Source: Poa pratensis (Eukaryota > Streptophyta > Magnoliopsida > Poales > Poaceae). Taken from it: a stretch of 64,000 bases of DNA. The position numbers were made by a program, and so were the translations under genes. The stretch lies in assembly GCA_947311845.1 (NCBI GenBank), contig CAMZMU010000111.1, positions 19,620,321-19,684,320 on the forward strand, read 5' to 3'. Shown piece after piece: positions 23,861-33,672 of the stretch. The stretch's first letter is position 1, and every line of letters starts with the position of its first letter. The notes beneath the pieces are model-generated. The model saw nothing but the letters and a program-made list of their open reading frames with translations, made no database searches and was not told the DNA's origin.

Positions 23861-24924
23861 CGGCCGAGCCGGAAATCACTAGAAAAAGGGTTCCCTTTGC
23901 GAAGGGAACCCAGCGGACCGTGGCGTGATGACAAGTGTCAGCTTTTCCCATCGCGCGGTCCCCCGTGGGTGCTTGCATATGCGACAAGTGGCAGCACGAG
24001 AGAGTTTTGGTGGGATTTCTGCTTCTCCGTGGGAGAGTTGCATGTGCATTTATTTTGAGATTCGTTTTTAAAAAATGAAATATCTTGAGAACCGTTTATC
24101 CAAATTACGAATCGTTTTCACTTTTGAGCTCCTTGCGTCGAGATCTTCAAAACTAGATCGCATGTTGATAGGTTTCGACGAACTTTTTTTTGTACAACCG
24201 ATTATGTATAGTTGTACAATCCGTGTCTGTGTAGTTGTACAACCTGTGTTTGTACAAACTGTGTTTGCCTAGTTGTACAACATGTGTCTGTATAGTAGTA
24301 CAGTCTGTGTCTGTACAAACTGTGTCTGTCTAATTGTACCACCTGTGTCTGTACAAGCTGTGTCTGTCTAGTTGTACAACATGTGTCTGTTTAGTTGTAC
24401 AACCTGTTAGTTGTACAAAATGTGTTTGCGTAGTTGTACAACATGTGTCTGTATAGCTGTACAACCTGTATTTGTCTAGTTGTACAACCTGTGTTATGTA
24501 GTTGTACAACCTATGTCTGTATAGTTGTATATATCAGATTTTTAGATTCACGTGTAGAAGATTCTATACATCTGTGTAGCAGATTCTGTACATCCAGACC
24601 CAAACACCTAGGTGTACAACTAGTTTACCGTGCTCTTTTTTTCTATTGTACACTATCCTCAGATTGTACAAGAGCAAGCGAACGACTACGCGGGGGCTTC
24701 GGCCGTCGCTGCGCCACGGACGTACGCGTGCGAGTGCGGGGGCTTCGCTTGTTGTCAGCCTGGAGCAGCTCACGCCCTCGTACGACGCGACGTACGTGAC
24801 AGCGCAGGAGGCACGCGGTCATATTCGTTTTGGCTTCCTCGCGTAGGGCTGCACGTGGCACGCTCGCACGTAGCCAGTTCCCTTTGCGAAGGGTTCCCTC
24901 CGCGTAGTGATACCCGGCCGAGCC
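23861..24924. mobile_element. Mutator-like TIR element with hairpin ends
   Basis: CGGCCGAGCC occurs at 23861-23870 and 24915-24924 and brackets 1044 bp. The ends read GGAAATCACTA... and, on the other strand, GGGTATCACTA...; each continues into a (C/G)GGAACCC/TTCC block. The left end folds perfectly as GGGTTCCCTT-TGCG-AAGGGAACCC (23888-23911); the right end has CCCTT-TGCG-AAGGG near 24881-24893. A 10-bp duplication with long imperfect inverted repeats suits a Mutator-type non-autonomous element. Alternatively the CACTA...TAGTG ends (23877-24909) suggest a CACTA mini-element, but the adjacent 3 bases do not match. No transposase is visible. Confidence 0.6.
24180..24545. repeat. TTGTACAA-containing minisatellite
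   Basis: Roughly 15-20 imperfect tandem units of the type TAGTTGTACAACCTGTGTCTG. Each contains the palindrome TTGTACAA. The array is inside the TIR element described above. Open frames through it have no coding character. Confidence 0.85.
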
Positions 24925-25287
24925 CGAGTGGATCGACGGCCGTGCGGGGAATGAGGCCGTGCGGCCTGGGCCATCGCATCTCACTGATCTGCTGCGCCCG
25001 CTTTTTAGCCCATGGACATGCGCGGGAGCAACTGGGCCTCATCCCTTGTCTCCGTGCGCCTCATCTTCGCCGTGTCTCGTCAGCCACCGACGAACCCAAC
25101 ATAGCCGCCGAGCAGAGCAGTCAAGCCAAACCACAGGGTGCGCCTATACGGCGCCTGTTTGCGGCAGCGGAGCATGCCACCGCCTGAAGCAGACTCCAAA
25201 CGGGCCGGCCCACCAGCTGAGCTAGCTGGCGTGTGGACGAATAAAGAGCGAACCGCTACTATAAAGAACGAACCACCAATAGCTAGG
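24925..25287. other. intergenic, nothing recognised
   Basis: GC-rich at first, then mixed. No motif-bearing frame. Confidence 0.4.
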
Positions 25288-25646
25288 TACTCTCTCCGTC
25301 CAGGATTACAGGTCCTCTAGCAAAAAACTATTTGTCCAGAATTATAAGGCCGGCAAATATTAATTAGCCTAATTAATAGGAACTTTTAAGCCCTCTCTCT
25401 CCTTCTACAATCACTTCTAAACGCACAGCTGCCCCCTCTCTCCTTTTTTTCCTGTGGTGTGAGATATTTGACCAATGCATGCGCTCGGTTGATGGCCTAG
25501 TTAATAGGCTAATTAAGTATACCGTTCCTATTTGATAACTGATTGGAGAAAACAGTGGAACGTTAAAATTGCTAGTAGCCAATCATCTTCTGCCTTGGTC
25601 ATGCTGCGTTTTATTAGGGGACTTATAATCCTCTACGGAGGGAGTA
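25288..25646. mobile_element. Stowaway-type MITE
   Basis: TA (25288-25289), then CTCTCTCCGTCCAGGATTA; right end AATCCTCTACGGAGGGAG (to 25644), then TA (25645-25646). The 355-bp element has TIR CTC(T/C)CTCCGT and a TA duplication, as expected for Tc1/Mariner-derived Stowaway elements. Non-coding. Confidence 0.85.
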
Positions 25647-25739
25647 CAAAGCTAGCTCCATTCATTCAACTCAAAAAATAAACAGACTAGCTACGTTCCC
25701 TAATAAGCTGTAGCATTATTACTTGTAGTACGTGTCTAA

Positions 25740-26880
25740 TTCTTTTCTATAAAATAGTTTGTATTTATGTTTTTCATTTTCTATTTTAAACTTTGTTTTA
25801 AGAACAATTTTTAAATTGACCTTTTTAAAATTTGAACAATTTTAAATATTAATAAAATTGAAAATGGTTTCAAATTTGAAATTTGATGGTTGCAAATTTG
25901 GAACCATTTTAAAAATGAAACCATTTTCAAAAATAAACAATTTTCAAATTTGGAACCAATTTTAAATTTGGAACAATTTTAAATTCGAAAATATTTTTAA
26001 AATTGGAACCATTTTAAATTCGTAACCATTTTAAAATTGGAACCATTTTTAAATTTGGAACCATTTTCAAAATGGAACGATTTTCAAAAATGATTTTTTT
26101 TTCAAATTTGGAACCATTTTAAATTCGAAACCATTTTCAAAATGGAACCATTTTTAAATTCGGAACCATTTTCAAAAAATGACTTTTTCGGTTCGAGACT
26201 GTTTTAAAAAAATGAAGCATTTTTTTGGTTCGGAACCATTTTCAAAAAGGAACCATATTCGAAAAATCGGAACCATTTTTTCGGTTTGGAACCATTTTAA
26301 AAAATCGGAACCATTTTTTCGGTTCGGAACCATTTTCAAAAAGGAACCATTTTCGAAAATCGGAACCATTTTTTCGGTTCGGAACAATTTTTAAAAAGGA
26401 ACCATTTTTTCGGTTCGGGACCATTTTCAAAAAGGAACCATTTTTTCGGTTCGGAACCATTTTCAAAAATCGGAACCATTTTTCGGTTCGGGACCATTTT
26501 TAAAAAGGAACCATTTTTTCGCTTTGGAACCATTTTAAAAAATCAGAACCATTTTTCGGTTCGGAACCATTTTCAAATTTGGAAGCATTTTAAATTCAGA
26601 ACCATTTTCAAATTTGGAAGCAATTTTAAATTTGGAACCATTTTCATAAATGAATAATCTTCAAATTTGGAACCATTTTCAAAATGGAACCATTTTCGAA
26701 AATGAACAATTTTTAAAGTTGGAACCATTTTAAAAAAATAAACAAATTTTCAAATTTGGAACCATTTTAATTTGGAATCATTTTTAAATTTGGAACCATT
26801 TTCAAAATGAAACTGTTTAAAAAATAAAAAATTCAAATTTAGAACCATTTTTAAATTTGAAACCATTTTTAAAAATTATA
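25740..26880. repeat. GGAACCATTTT minisatellite
   Basis: About 1.1 kb of irregular tandem units built on (T/C)GGAACCATTTT followed by (A/C)AAA..., about 20-35 bp each. In the core (26160-26560) the units carry TTCGGTT. The repeat keeps frames open on both strands, giving pseudo-proteins with MVPNRKNGS-type repeats; these are not genes. It runs to within 320 bp of the glutaredoxin-like start codon. Confidence 0.9.
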
Positions 26881-27082
26881 AAAACAACAAAAAAGAAAAA
26901 GAGAAAAAAAAGAAAAAGAAACGAGAACAAAAAAAGAAAACGAAAAAAGAAAAAAAAAGAAAAAGAATAACGAAAACAAAAAAGAAGCGAAATAAAACCG
27001 AAAAGAAAAAAAAGGAAAACAAAGACAGAAAAAGAAACGGAAAAAGAAAAAGAAAAAAAGAGAAAAAACGTAAGAAAGAAGG
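26881..27082. repeat. purine (A/G) tract
   Basis: About 200 bases almost entirely A and G on the plus strand (AAAAAGAAAAAGAG-type), following the minisatellite directly. Such tracts can exclude nucleosomes or form triplexes. Here it forms the distal promoter of the next gene. Confidence 0.85.
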
Positions 27083-27129
27083 GAAGGCGCCCGATGCGCC
27101 AAACTGGGCCGTCCCGCCAGAGGGTCCCT

Positions 27130-27160
27130 GTTAGCGGCGCGAACGATACGCGCCGCTAAC
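27130..27160. repeat. perfect 12-bp inverted repeat upstream of the glutaredoxin-like gene
   Basis: GTTAGCGGCGCG, a 7-base loop AACGATA, then CGCGCCGCTAAC, ending 39 bases before the ATG. It may lie in the 5' UTR. GC-rich TTAGCGGCGCG palindromes of this kind are common near ends of grass CACTA elements, so a transposon origin is possible. Confidence 0.8.
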
Positions 27161-27199
27161 GGGCGGCATTTAGGTTTCGCCAGCCAAACCATACCCGTA

Positions 27200-28117
27200 A
27201 TGGCGGCGGCGCTATCCGCGCTCCTCCCGCGGGCCGCGGCCATCCGCCTCGTCGCGCCGCGTGGACGTGCGGCGGGGTCCCGCCTCCTCTGCTCCGCGGC
27301 GGTCGGGGAGCCGTCGAATTCACCTGCAGCGCCGCGGAGGCTGGTGCTCTACACGAAGCCCGGGTGCTGCCTCTGCGACGGCCTCAAGGAGAAGCTCCAC
27401 GCTGCCGTCCTGCTCGCCGGCACCCCCTACTCCCTCGCCTCCCTCGAGCTCCAGGCAAGCAAGCCAGAATCAATTCGTAACTAGTGAGCCTTTTGTTTCT
27501 CGCCCTGAGATTGACGCTTACCATTGGTTGCTGGAATTTGACCAGGAGAGGGACATCACGACGAATCCAGAGTGGGATCGACTGTACCAGTACGAGATCC
27601 CCGTGCTCACCAAGGTGCTTCCCGACGGCACCGAGGTATCTATTGATTTGCTTGTAGTTACCTTTTGTCAATATTTTTGCTTCTGATATGCAAAGGTTGC
27701 ATAATATGATGACACATGTGCCTATAGCAGTATCCAAAATTGACCATTCTTGGTATGTGAAGAAAATGTTTTGGCTAGTACACATTTCATACACGCATGT
27801 GTGCCTTGACCAGTTGACCTGCACGCACCTTAAACAATCACTAGCAACACAATCAGCAGAAATATAGTATAAGATTATAATAACGTCGCTGGTCGCTTAA
27901 ACACATTCCTCATTGGTATCTGATATTTCCATTATCCTGATGATGCATAATTTTGTGAGAGCTACCCGTTCAATGTTTTATTCTTCTACTCTCATTGTTT
28001 GGAACATCACATAGTGACAAAAATATACTCATATTACAGGAAATCCTTCCCAGACTATCTCCCCGGCTAAGCGTGGAGCTCATACAAAAGAAAGTATCTA
28101 GCGTGTTTGATCAGTAA
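27200..28117 (+). CDS. glutaredoxin-like (DUF836-type) thioredoxin-fold protein
   Basis: Three exons give a 140-residue protein: 27200-27454, 27546-27635, 28040-28117. Phases agree at every junction. Intron 1 would start GC (CAG|GCAAGC) and end TTGACCAG, a GC-AG intron; intron 2 is GT-AG. Residues 1-45 are Ala/Arg-rich without acidic stretches, as in plastid or mitochondrial targeting peptides. Then LVLYTKPGCCLCDGLKEKL carries the redox CxxC (C56-C59), and YEIPVL supplies the cis-proline (P104) of the thioredoxin fold. The C-terminus LSPRLSVELIQKKV is typical of the small plant family related to yeast YDR286C and human C5orf63. Role: thiol-disulphide exchange by inference; substrates unknown. 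Its promoter abuts the minisatellite and purine tract. It converges on the minus-strand gene ending at 29070. Confidence 0.88.
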
Positions 28118-29069
28118 GGATGTAGTTTCTCCAAAAGTTCAATGGTCAGATTTTCAATGTTATTTATCTTTAATTGTAACAGTGTAACCCATTATTTTCT
28201 ATAGTTGAGTTTATGTATGGATTTAAAGTATAATTCATAGAGACAAGTAAATACTTGTCATGGTTCTCGAGAAGATATACACTTCATACTCAGTATTCAG
28301 CCATGGCACAAAGAAAATACAGATGCAAAAGCTTGCAATGCTGAGTTTTCTCCCGTAAAAAAAGTTGAAACCATTTGCCTTGTTGCTGGAAGCATTTAGA
28401 CAACATTCGATGCATCATCAAAATGCAGACCAGTAATCCTATATTCAAGGTGCTCTTGGCGATGGACAATGTACATCATACACAAATGCATGAGCTGCCT
28501 GGTTGATGGGGCAAAATTTACTATCGAGATGGGTAAACTAAAACATATCAATAGGCACATATGGTGGCCAGCCACCTTTGTAGCTGTAACCTGCTACTGC
28601 TATTACACATGGACCTTGGAATTTATCCACCTTTTCTTTTGAACATCATTTTGTATTTACACTTGACTGTGATTATAAGGACATTAGTTTAAGCATGGAA
28701 TCGCCACATCCTAACCTTGGAGCAACCAGGGAATGTCGGTGAAGCCTTGCACTGTCATATGAGCTGCAAAACAGTCCTAACATGCAAATTCTGATCTGCC
28801 TGAGGGGGCATGGCTTCGTACAGTTCTGTTTGGAACTTGAAAGTTTGACTACAAGTACCTGGAGAAAATTCAACATAGAAAAAGCTTCAGACCAGTATTA
28901 TCAACAAAAATGTATCTGAATTCCTTTATTTGAATCATGCAGTCTTTCTAATTTTAAGCTGAGGTAACTGCATTCGTTACAACTAACGCTGATGGTAAGA
29001 GATGTATTAGGGTAAAATATGAAAATAATTTAAGGGCTACATTGATGAATCCAAAAGCAACTTACCTCA
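28118..29069. other. intergenic between convergent genes
   Basis: Contains the 3' UTRs of both neighbours. No additional gene or repeat recognised. The downstream gene may have a 3' UTR intron, as AG|GTAAG follows its stop on the minus strand at about 29065. Confidence 0.5.
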
Positions 29070-30581
29070 CTATCGTTGGGATGATGACGCAATGAAGGTT
29101 GGTGTTGCCACTGCATTGCCATTTTTCTTGCTCCCAGGCGTGTTCCCTCTATGAAGCTGTGTTGGTGGTTGATGAGAGATTTCCATGGGAGGAAGGCGCA
29201 TTAGCTTGCGATGTGGAGTGGTTGCATCTTGTATTGACGTCCAATCAGGGCATAAACATTGTTCACAAAGATTGGTTGTAGTTGGCTGTGAATATGGAGG
29301 AATGGAAGGGGATGGTATTGGCATTGACGATGAGGTAGGAGCAAATGATGGAACTAAGTCTTGTAGGCAGGGAGCCAACTTGAGATCCTCAATTGTACCG
29401 AAAACTGATGCGTTTAGGCCTAGGTTCCTGGACATTGAATCTGTGATGGTTTCAGCCAGTTGTTTCAGTCTCTGAGGGTCTTGATAAATGCTGCTATCAT
29501 TTGGGGAAAGGAAAGCTTGGACTGTAACTGGTGGTGCAATCGTCGAGCCATTCTTGTTTGTTAGATCTATGTATAGATCCTGCATAGATATCATGTCGTC
29601 ACTTTCTGTCAAGATCTTTTAGAGAGAGCAAAAATGGTGGTACTTGGAAAAAAATGCACATTAGATGTAGAGGGATGTGCCACCTGCTCTAATGTTTGTC
29701 CAAAACTCTTCTTCAGTTCTTCAATCAGCCCCCTTAATCGGCGAATGCCCATCCCAAGAGTGACGCTGAAAATAGGCTGTGTAGGGTCTATAGTAGAATT
29801 CTGTTGTGGGTGTTCGACTTCCATGGTGATCCCTCCTGGGAAGCCCAACACCTCTGCGCAAAAGGGATCTCCGAAAACCGATGGTGTGAGAGATAAATTC
29901 AGCTGCTGGAGTGTGAGTCGTATCAAGTTTTTTCTCAATACTTGCATGGATTGGGCACTTATGGAGGTGTTCATCCTGTCAGGAAGAATGCCAAATTCTA
30001 CGTAAGTGACATCCTTGAGTAAGAATGTCTGCATAGAAACAGAAACCTGCAGAATTCCCAGTCATTGTTCAGTATGTCTTGAGTGCTTGAACTCGGGGTA
30101 GTAGTACTGTAGTAGGTAGCAACATTACCTTAGTTTTAGGGACCCCTATTTGATGAAATATTTCTTCTTCTAACATGGTGACATGTGAAGCCAGTTGCGC
30201 AGGTGGCTTCGGCAAGATGAAACTGGCCTGAATTCCACCTGGAGAAGTTGATGGTTTATCATCAGAAGGCTGGAATTGCCAGTAGCTGACTGTCCGACTA
30301 TGGTTGATTATCGAATGAGAATTATGTATTCTGCTGCTGAAGAAGCTGGTCTTACCGACGAGAGTGCCGGGGTCGTCAGGGCTGCTCCCTGATGGCCTGA
30401 GATGAAGGAGCAGGAACAGGGCCGAGAGGAAGACGCCGACGCCCAGGAACAGCGCGGCGACGCACTTGGTGCTGAGAGCTTCACCGACCCTGTCAGCGCA
30501 TCGATGAAAGATGGAGGAGCCGTGGCTGGTTGCCGAACCAGGTCGTCCTCCAGCCTGCTCTGTCTCACCGGCCTTGCCCAT
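29070..30581 (-). CDS. uncharacterised plant single-pass membrane protein, probable frameshift
   Basis: Exon 1 is 30581-30356, exon 2 30238-30129, and exon 3 starts at 30046; introns are GT-AG and phases match. Residues 1-40 are hydrophilic, 41-61 form one transmembrane helix (VAALFLGVGVFLSALFLLLH), and the rest is a soluble domain (FLLKDVTYVEFGILP, FSVTLGMGIRRLRGLIEEL) followed by a Pro/Ser-rich tail containing LCEQCLCPDW. Near 29613-29625 the frame breaks (stop after FALSKRS) and resumes as LTESDDMISMQDLYIDLTN, which is better explained by a one-base indel than an intron. A 70-bp GT-AG intron (GCAG|GTGGCAC to CTAAAAG) would also bridge it but would delete protein-like sequence. Resembles conserved plant proteins of unknown function (perhaps the DUF7036 group; from memory). 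It is the first of four minus-strand genes. Confidence 0.75.
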
Positions 30582-31853
30582 GCCGATCGCATCTGGCACA
30601 GGGTCTCTCTCGCTCTGAGGGAGGCTATACTGTGGAGATTGTCAAAGCTGGAGGCGACCGCGGCTGCGTTGCGTGCGGGGGCAGCTGGTGCTCGCCGTTG
30701 CCGCAACGGTGACGTGAACAGAGTAGCAATAGTAATACTACCAACCGGAAACACTTCAACAGACTACTGTGACTAGGGAGCGGGTGGGGATTAGGAATGG
30801 TGGATGGGAAGAAAGGACGGTCACGGCATAGGCCAGCTGTTTTGATTTTTGATCGCCATTAGAACTTATAACCATTCAGTAACTCCTTTTTTACAGTACG
30901 GAGTACATTTCACTAGTAGCACTAGCTAATAACCGTGACGTGCCAACACAACGCTGTCAATACCATGGGAAAGCTAGGTGTAACTTATATCTTAAGATAT
31001 CTTGACAAATCTCAGCAACTCTTAGGCTAAAAAATCATGGACGGACCTTCATGTCAAGACTGGTTCATTTCTTGCCATTTGTTTGCACCATGTAATGCAG
31101 AGTGGGAAATAAATTAGAGTATTATTTAGTAACTTCAGGATAAAGAATATCCTTGCTCGATCTTGACGATTTTTCTCTCATATATATCAGCTGTGATTTT
31201 TGTTTTTTTGTTTTTAATTTGCTCTCGTTTTGTGTGTTTCAACTGTACTTTTCTGTCTTAAATCAAGGTTTGTTAGAAGAAAAAAAAACCTAATGAACGG
31301 GACAAAGTAAGCTAGAAAATAGGTCGCCATAGACGTATAATCACACGTCACGAGAATAACATAACAAGATTAGAATGCTTCCTCGTTATTTGGCCGGTGC
31401 TTACCAAGCTAGCAATCTGATTTTTTTTAGCCAAGTGCTTGACCACTTGATGATACAGGCCCTCGAGACAGTATGATGTTATGAAAAAGTCTAAAACATC
31501 TTACATTGTGGAACGGAGGGAGTATTTGTGTTGTACAATAAAAAATATATCATCCACTACACCTTCCTTTATATAGGGAAGGAGGTCTCTTATAATGAAT
31601 AAACAACATGAGATTAAAACTACAGTACCACTGTGCTTGGACACATTTTGACCCATCCATTATAGCACGATCGGACGGTCCATGAGACCATGACCATGAT
31701 TATAGGTGCTTGCTGGTACTATTTGGTCATCACGAAACTACCGAAGACCGAAGGAGGTACCAAATTTATTTTAGTCAGGAGGAACCTGCTGGTACCTCAC
31801 CGTGCATCCCAAGCACAGAAGAATTTGTCGAAAATAATTTGTAACTTACCGAC
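30582..31853. other. intergenic; duplicated segment and MITE remnant
   Basis: 31355-31481 matches 33774-33907 (see findings). A Stowaway right end, TTGTGGAACGGAGGGAGTA, is at about 31506-31524, without a left partner. CCTTCCTTTATATAGGGAAGG near 31563-31583 is palindromic. No gene. Confidence 0.5.
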
Positions 31854-32395
31854 TTACGGTGTTGCAGGAGGTGGGTCGCGACAATGGTAGATACGCCCAC
31901 AGTGGCTCTCGCTCCGCCGGCTCCGCTGGCCACCGTCATTGGGAAGAGGCCTTCCGACGTGGTGTGGGATTCCCCTTGTCCCTGTGTCATGCATGGCTCG
32001 CTAAGTAAAATACTGTATCTATTGTTGTCTGATATACTGTAATCCGACTCAATCCCTCCAGGTAGACAAGGTAATTGATCCCAGAACCATTCTGAACTGA
32101 AGGGATTAAGCCTAATGTATTAGTGGTAATTTAAAGTGAAAAAAACAAAAGCGAGAGAAGGCATGCAAGCAAGTATTGTACTAATGGTATTGCACTAATG
32201 GTATTGTACTAATGAAGAAAACAAAAGCGAGAGGAGTAGCTGAACTGAATGAGAGGTGTTCTGGAGGTGTTGCTGATTGCACTAATGGTATTGTACTGTA
32301 CCTCCCTTCACCGAGACAGCCAAGAAAGCACAGATGACCACCACGAAAGCCATCACGAGCAGCTTGGGAAAAGATAAAGCACGTAGCTGCGCCAT
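31854..32395 (-). CDS. candidate small secreted peptide precursor, two exons
   Basis: Exon 1 (32395-32302) encodes MAQLRALSFPKLLVMAF followed by VVVICAFLAVSVKG, a textbook signal peptide of about 28 residues. It ends at a GT donor (GGGAG|GTACAG). With acceptor GACACAG|GG at 31981, exon 2 (31981-31854) continues in phase to a TAA, giving a 73-residue precursor. The mature part is basic and Gly/Pro/Arg-rich (GRPLPNDGGQRSRRSE) and ends in HCGRIYHCRDPPPATP with two Cys and a Pro-rich tail. A TATA box lies about 80 bp upstream of the ATG. I do not recognise the peptide family; it is not RALF, PSK, CLE or EPF-like by motif. The join is inferred; other acceptors are possible. Confidence 0.45.
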
Positions 32396-33672
32396 CTCCG
32401 ATCCCTCCTCGCTTGTCTGCTGCCTCTCTCCACGCTGTGGGCTGTGTAACATTTTGTTGGGGCTGTGGCACAGTATATACCACACGACTCCACGAGAGTC
32501 CCCCGGGTGGGGGCAAGCCTTCCCCACGATTCACTCATCAAATATTCAAATTCAACAATGGTTCACAAATGCATCGGTCGTTAACGTGGATGTGAGCACA
32601 GCTTCCATATGATCCACTCATCAAATTCAACAATGGTTCACAAATGTTCTCGCCAAGTTGACGCGTCGTGCGAGCAGGTGTTGTTGTCGGACGACGAGGA
32701 GATGGGTGCCGAGCTGGGCGAGCATGCCGCTGGGATGGAGGACGGGCATCATTCCGAGGGGTCCTTCGTCACACTGGCCAGCCATGGGCAGCAGGACCTT
32801 GGAGGTGGGTACTCCTAGGTGCCCCTTGTCGAGCTTCATCGCCCGGATATCGGCGCCTCTCGAGGCCTCCGTTTTGGGCACGCCGGCCACGACTTTGGTC
32901 CACGAGATGGAGATGGAAGCGCCATCAGTGCGGAGTAGTGTGAGATTCGCCAAGCTGCACCCGAATGGCGCCAACATCGAGCAGCTAGCCAAGGAGGCCG
33001 TGGCGCGCCGTCTCGGCTCGTAGCTTGAGGAGGCATGCCCCTCGGAGCGCCTGCGACAGGACTACATGGCCCTGCTTGACGGCCCTCTCTCGGACCAGGC
33101 GACGGCTGCCATCGACGACCTCGTCCTCTCCATGAAGAAGCCCAAGAAGAAGAAGAAGTCAGGGACTGAGATTGAGCGGCAGATGCCGCTCAGGGTGGCC
33201 TAGATGTTGTTTTTGATGACTAGGCTCGGTGGCAAGGAGGTTCGGTTGTGTCTGTGGGCTTCGGTTATGCCCTTCCGGATCGGTGTACTGCGCAATTGCT
33301 AGGATGGAGTGCCAGCGTGTCGTCGATCGGAGAAGGCTACTGTCTTGGCGAGCACTTGCGGGCATTTCACCCAAATCTCGGAGGGCGGCTAGCAGGACCA
33401 TTATCCACTCGTTGTGGGAGGTTTTTGAAGAAGAGGAACAGAAGAACCTTCCGCAATGTGGCGAACTCGCCTACGAAGTTGGCAGCTTTGGTGTAGGAAG
33501 AGGTGGCGCAACGGGCTTTCGCCCACACGCACGATCCGGGAGATTCATAGTTTTTGTTTTGTTTATAAAGGGATTTTCCCTAGTCTGAAATTCTGTAAAT
33601 AACATTCTATTATATCTAATCGGATGACGGATATGACCGTCTTATAAACCTCAAAAAAAAAAAAAGAATGGT
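32396..33672 (+). mobile_element. degenerate poly(A)-tailed retroposed sequence
   Basis: 32648-33640 carries broken plus-strand frames (for example FAKLHPNGANIEQLAKEAVA near 32950, then LLDGPLSDQATAAIDDLV with a Lys-rich block KKPKKKKK near 33130) separated by stops. It ends in an AT-rich 3' region and 13 A at about 33653-33665. Flanks are similar: CAATGGTTCACAAATG at about 32554 and 32630, and AATGGTCCGCAAGAG just after the A-run. It is a retroposed copy (LINE ORF1-like or a host transcript), now dead. The parental family is not recognised. Confidence 0.5.
32474..32479 (-). promoter_or_regulatory. TATA box of the candidate peptide gene
   Basis: TATATA within GTGGTATATACTGTG on the minus strand, 79 bases upstream of the ATG. 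This gives a transcription start about 50 bases before the start codon. Confidence 0.5.

Noticed and set aside
24180..24545. Regular repeats as a CRISPR-like array
   Set aside because: Eukaryotic context, imperfect units without unique spacers; minisatellite in a transposon.
24434..25187. Long overlapping ORFs in GC-rich DNA
   Set aside because: Span the end of a TIR element and its flank; no motif, and equal openness on the other strand.
26172..26533. ORFs with MVPNRKNGS-like repeats on both strands
   Set aside because: Translation of a minisatellite; frames stay open on both strands because the unit lacks stop codons.
31690..31890. Plus-strand ORF of 66 codons
   Set aside because: Overlaps the better supported minus-strand exon 2 and has no start context or domain.
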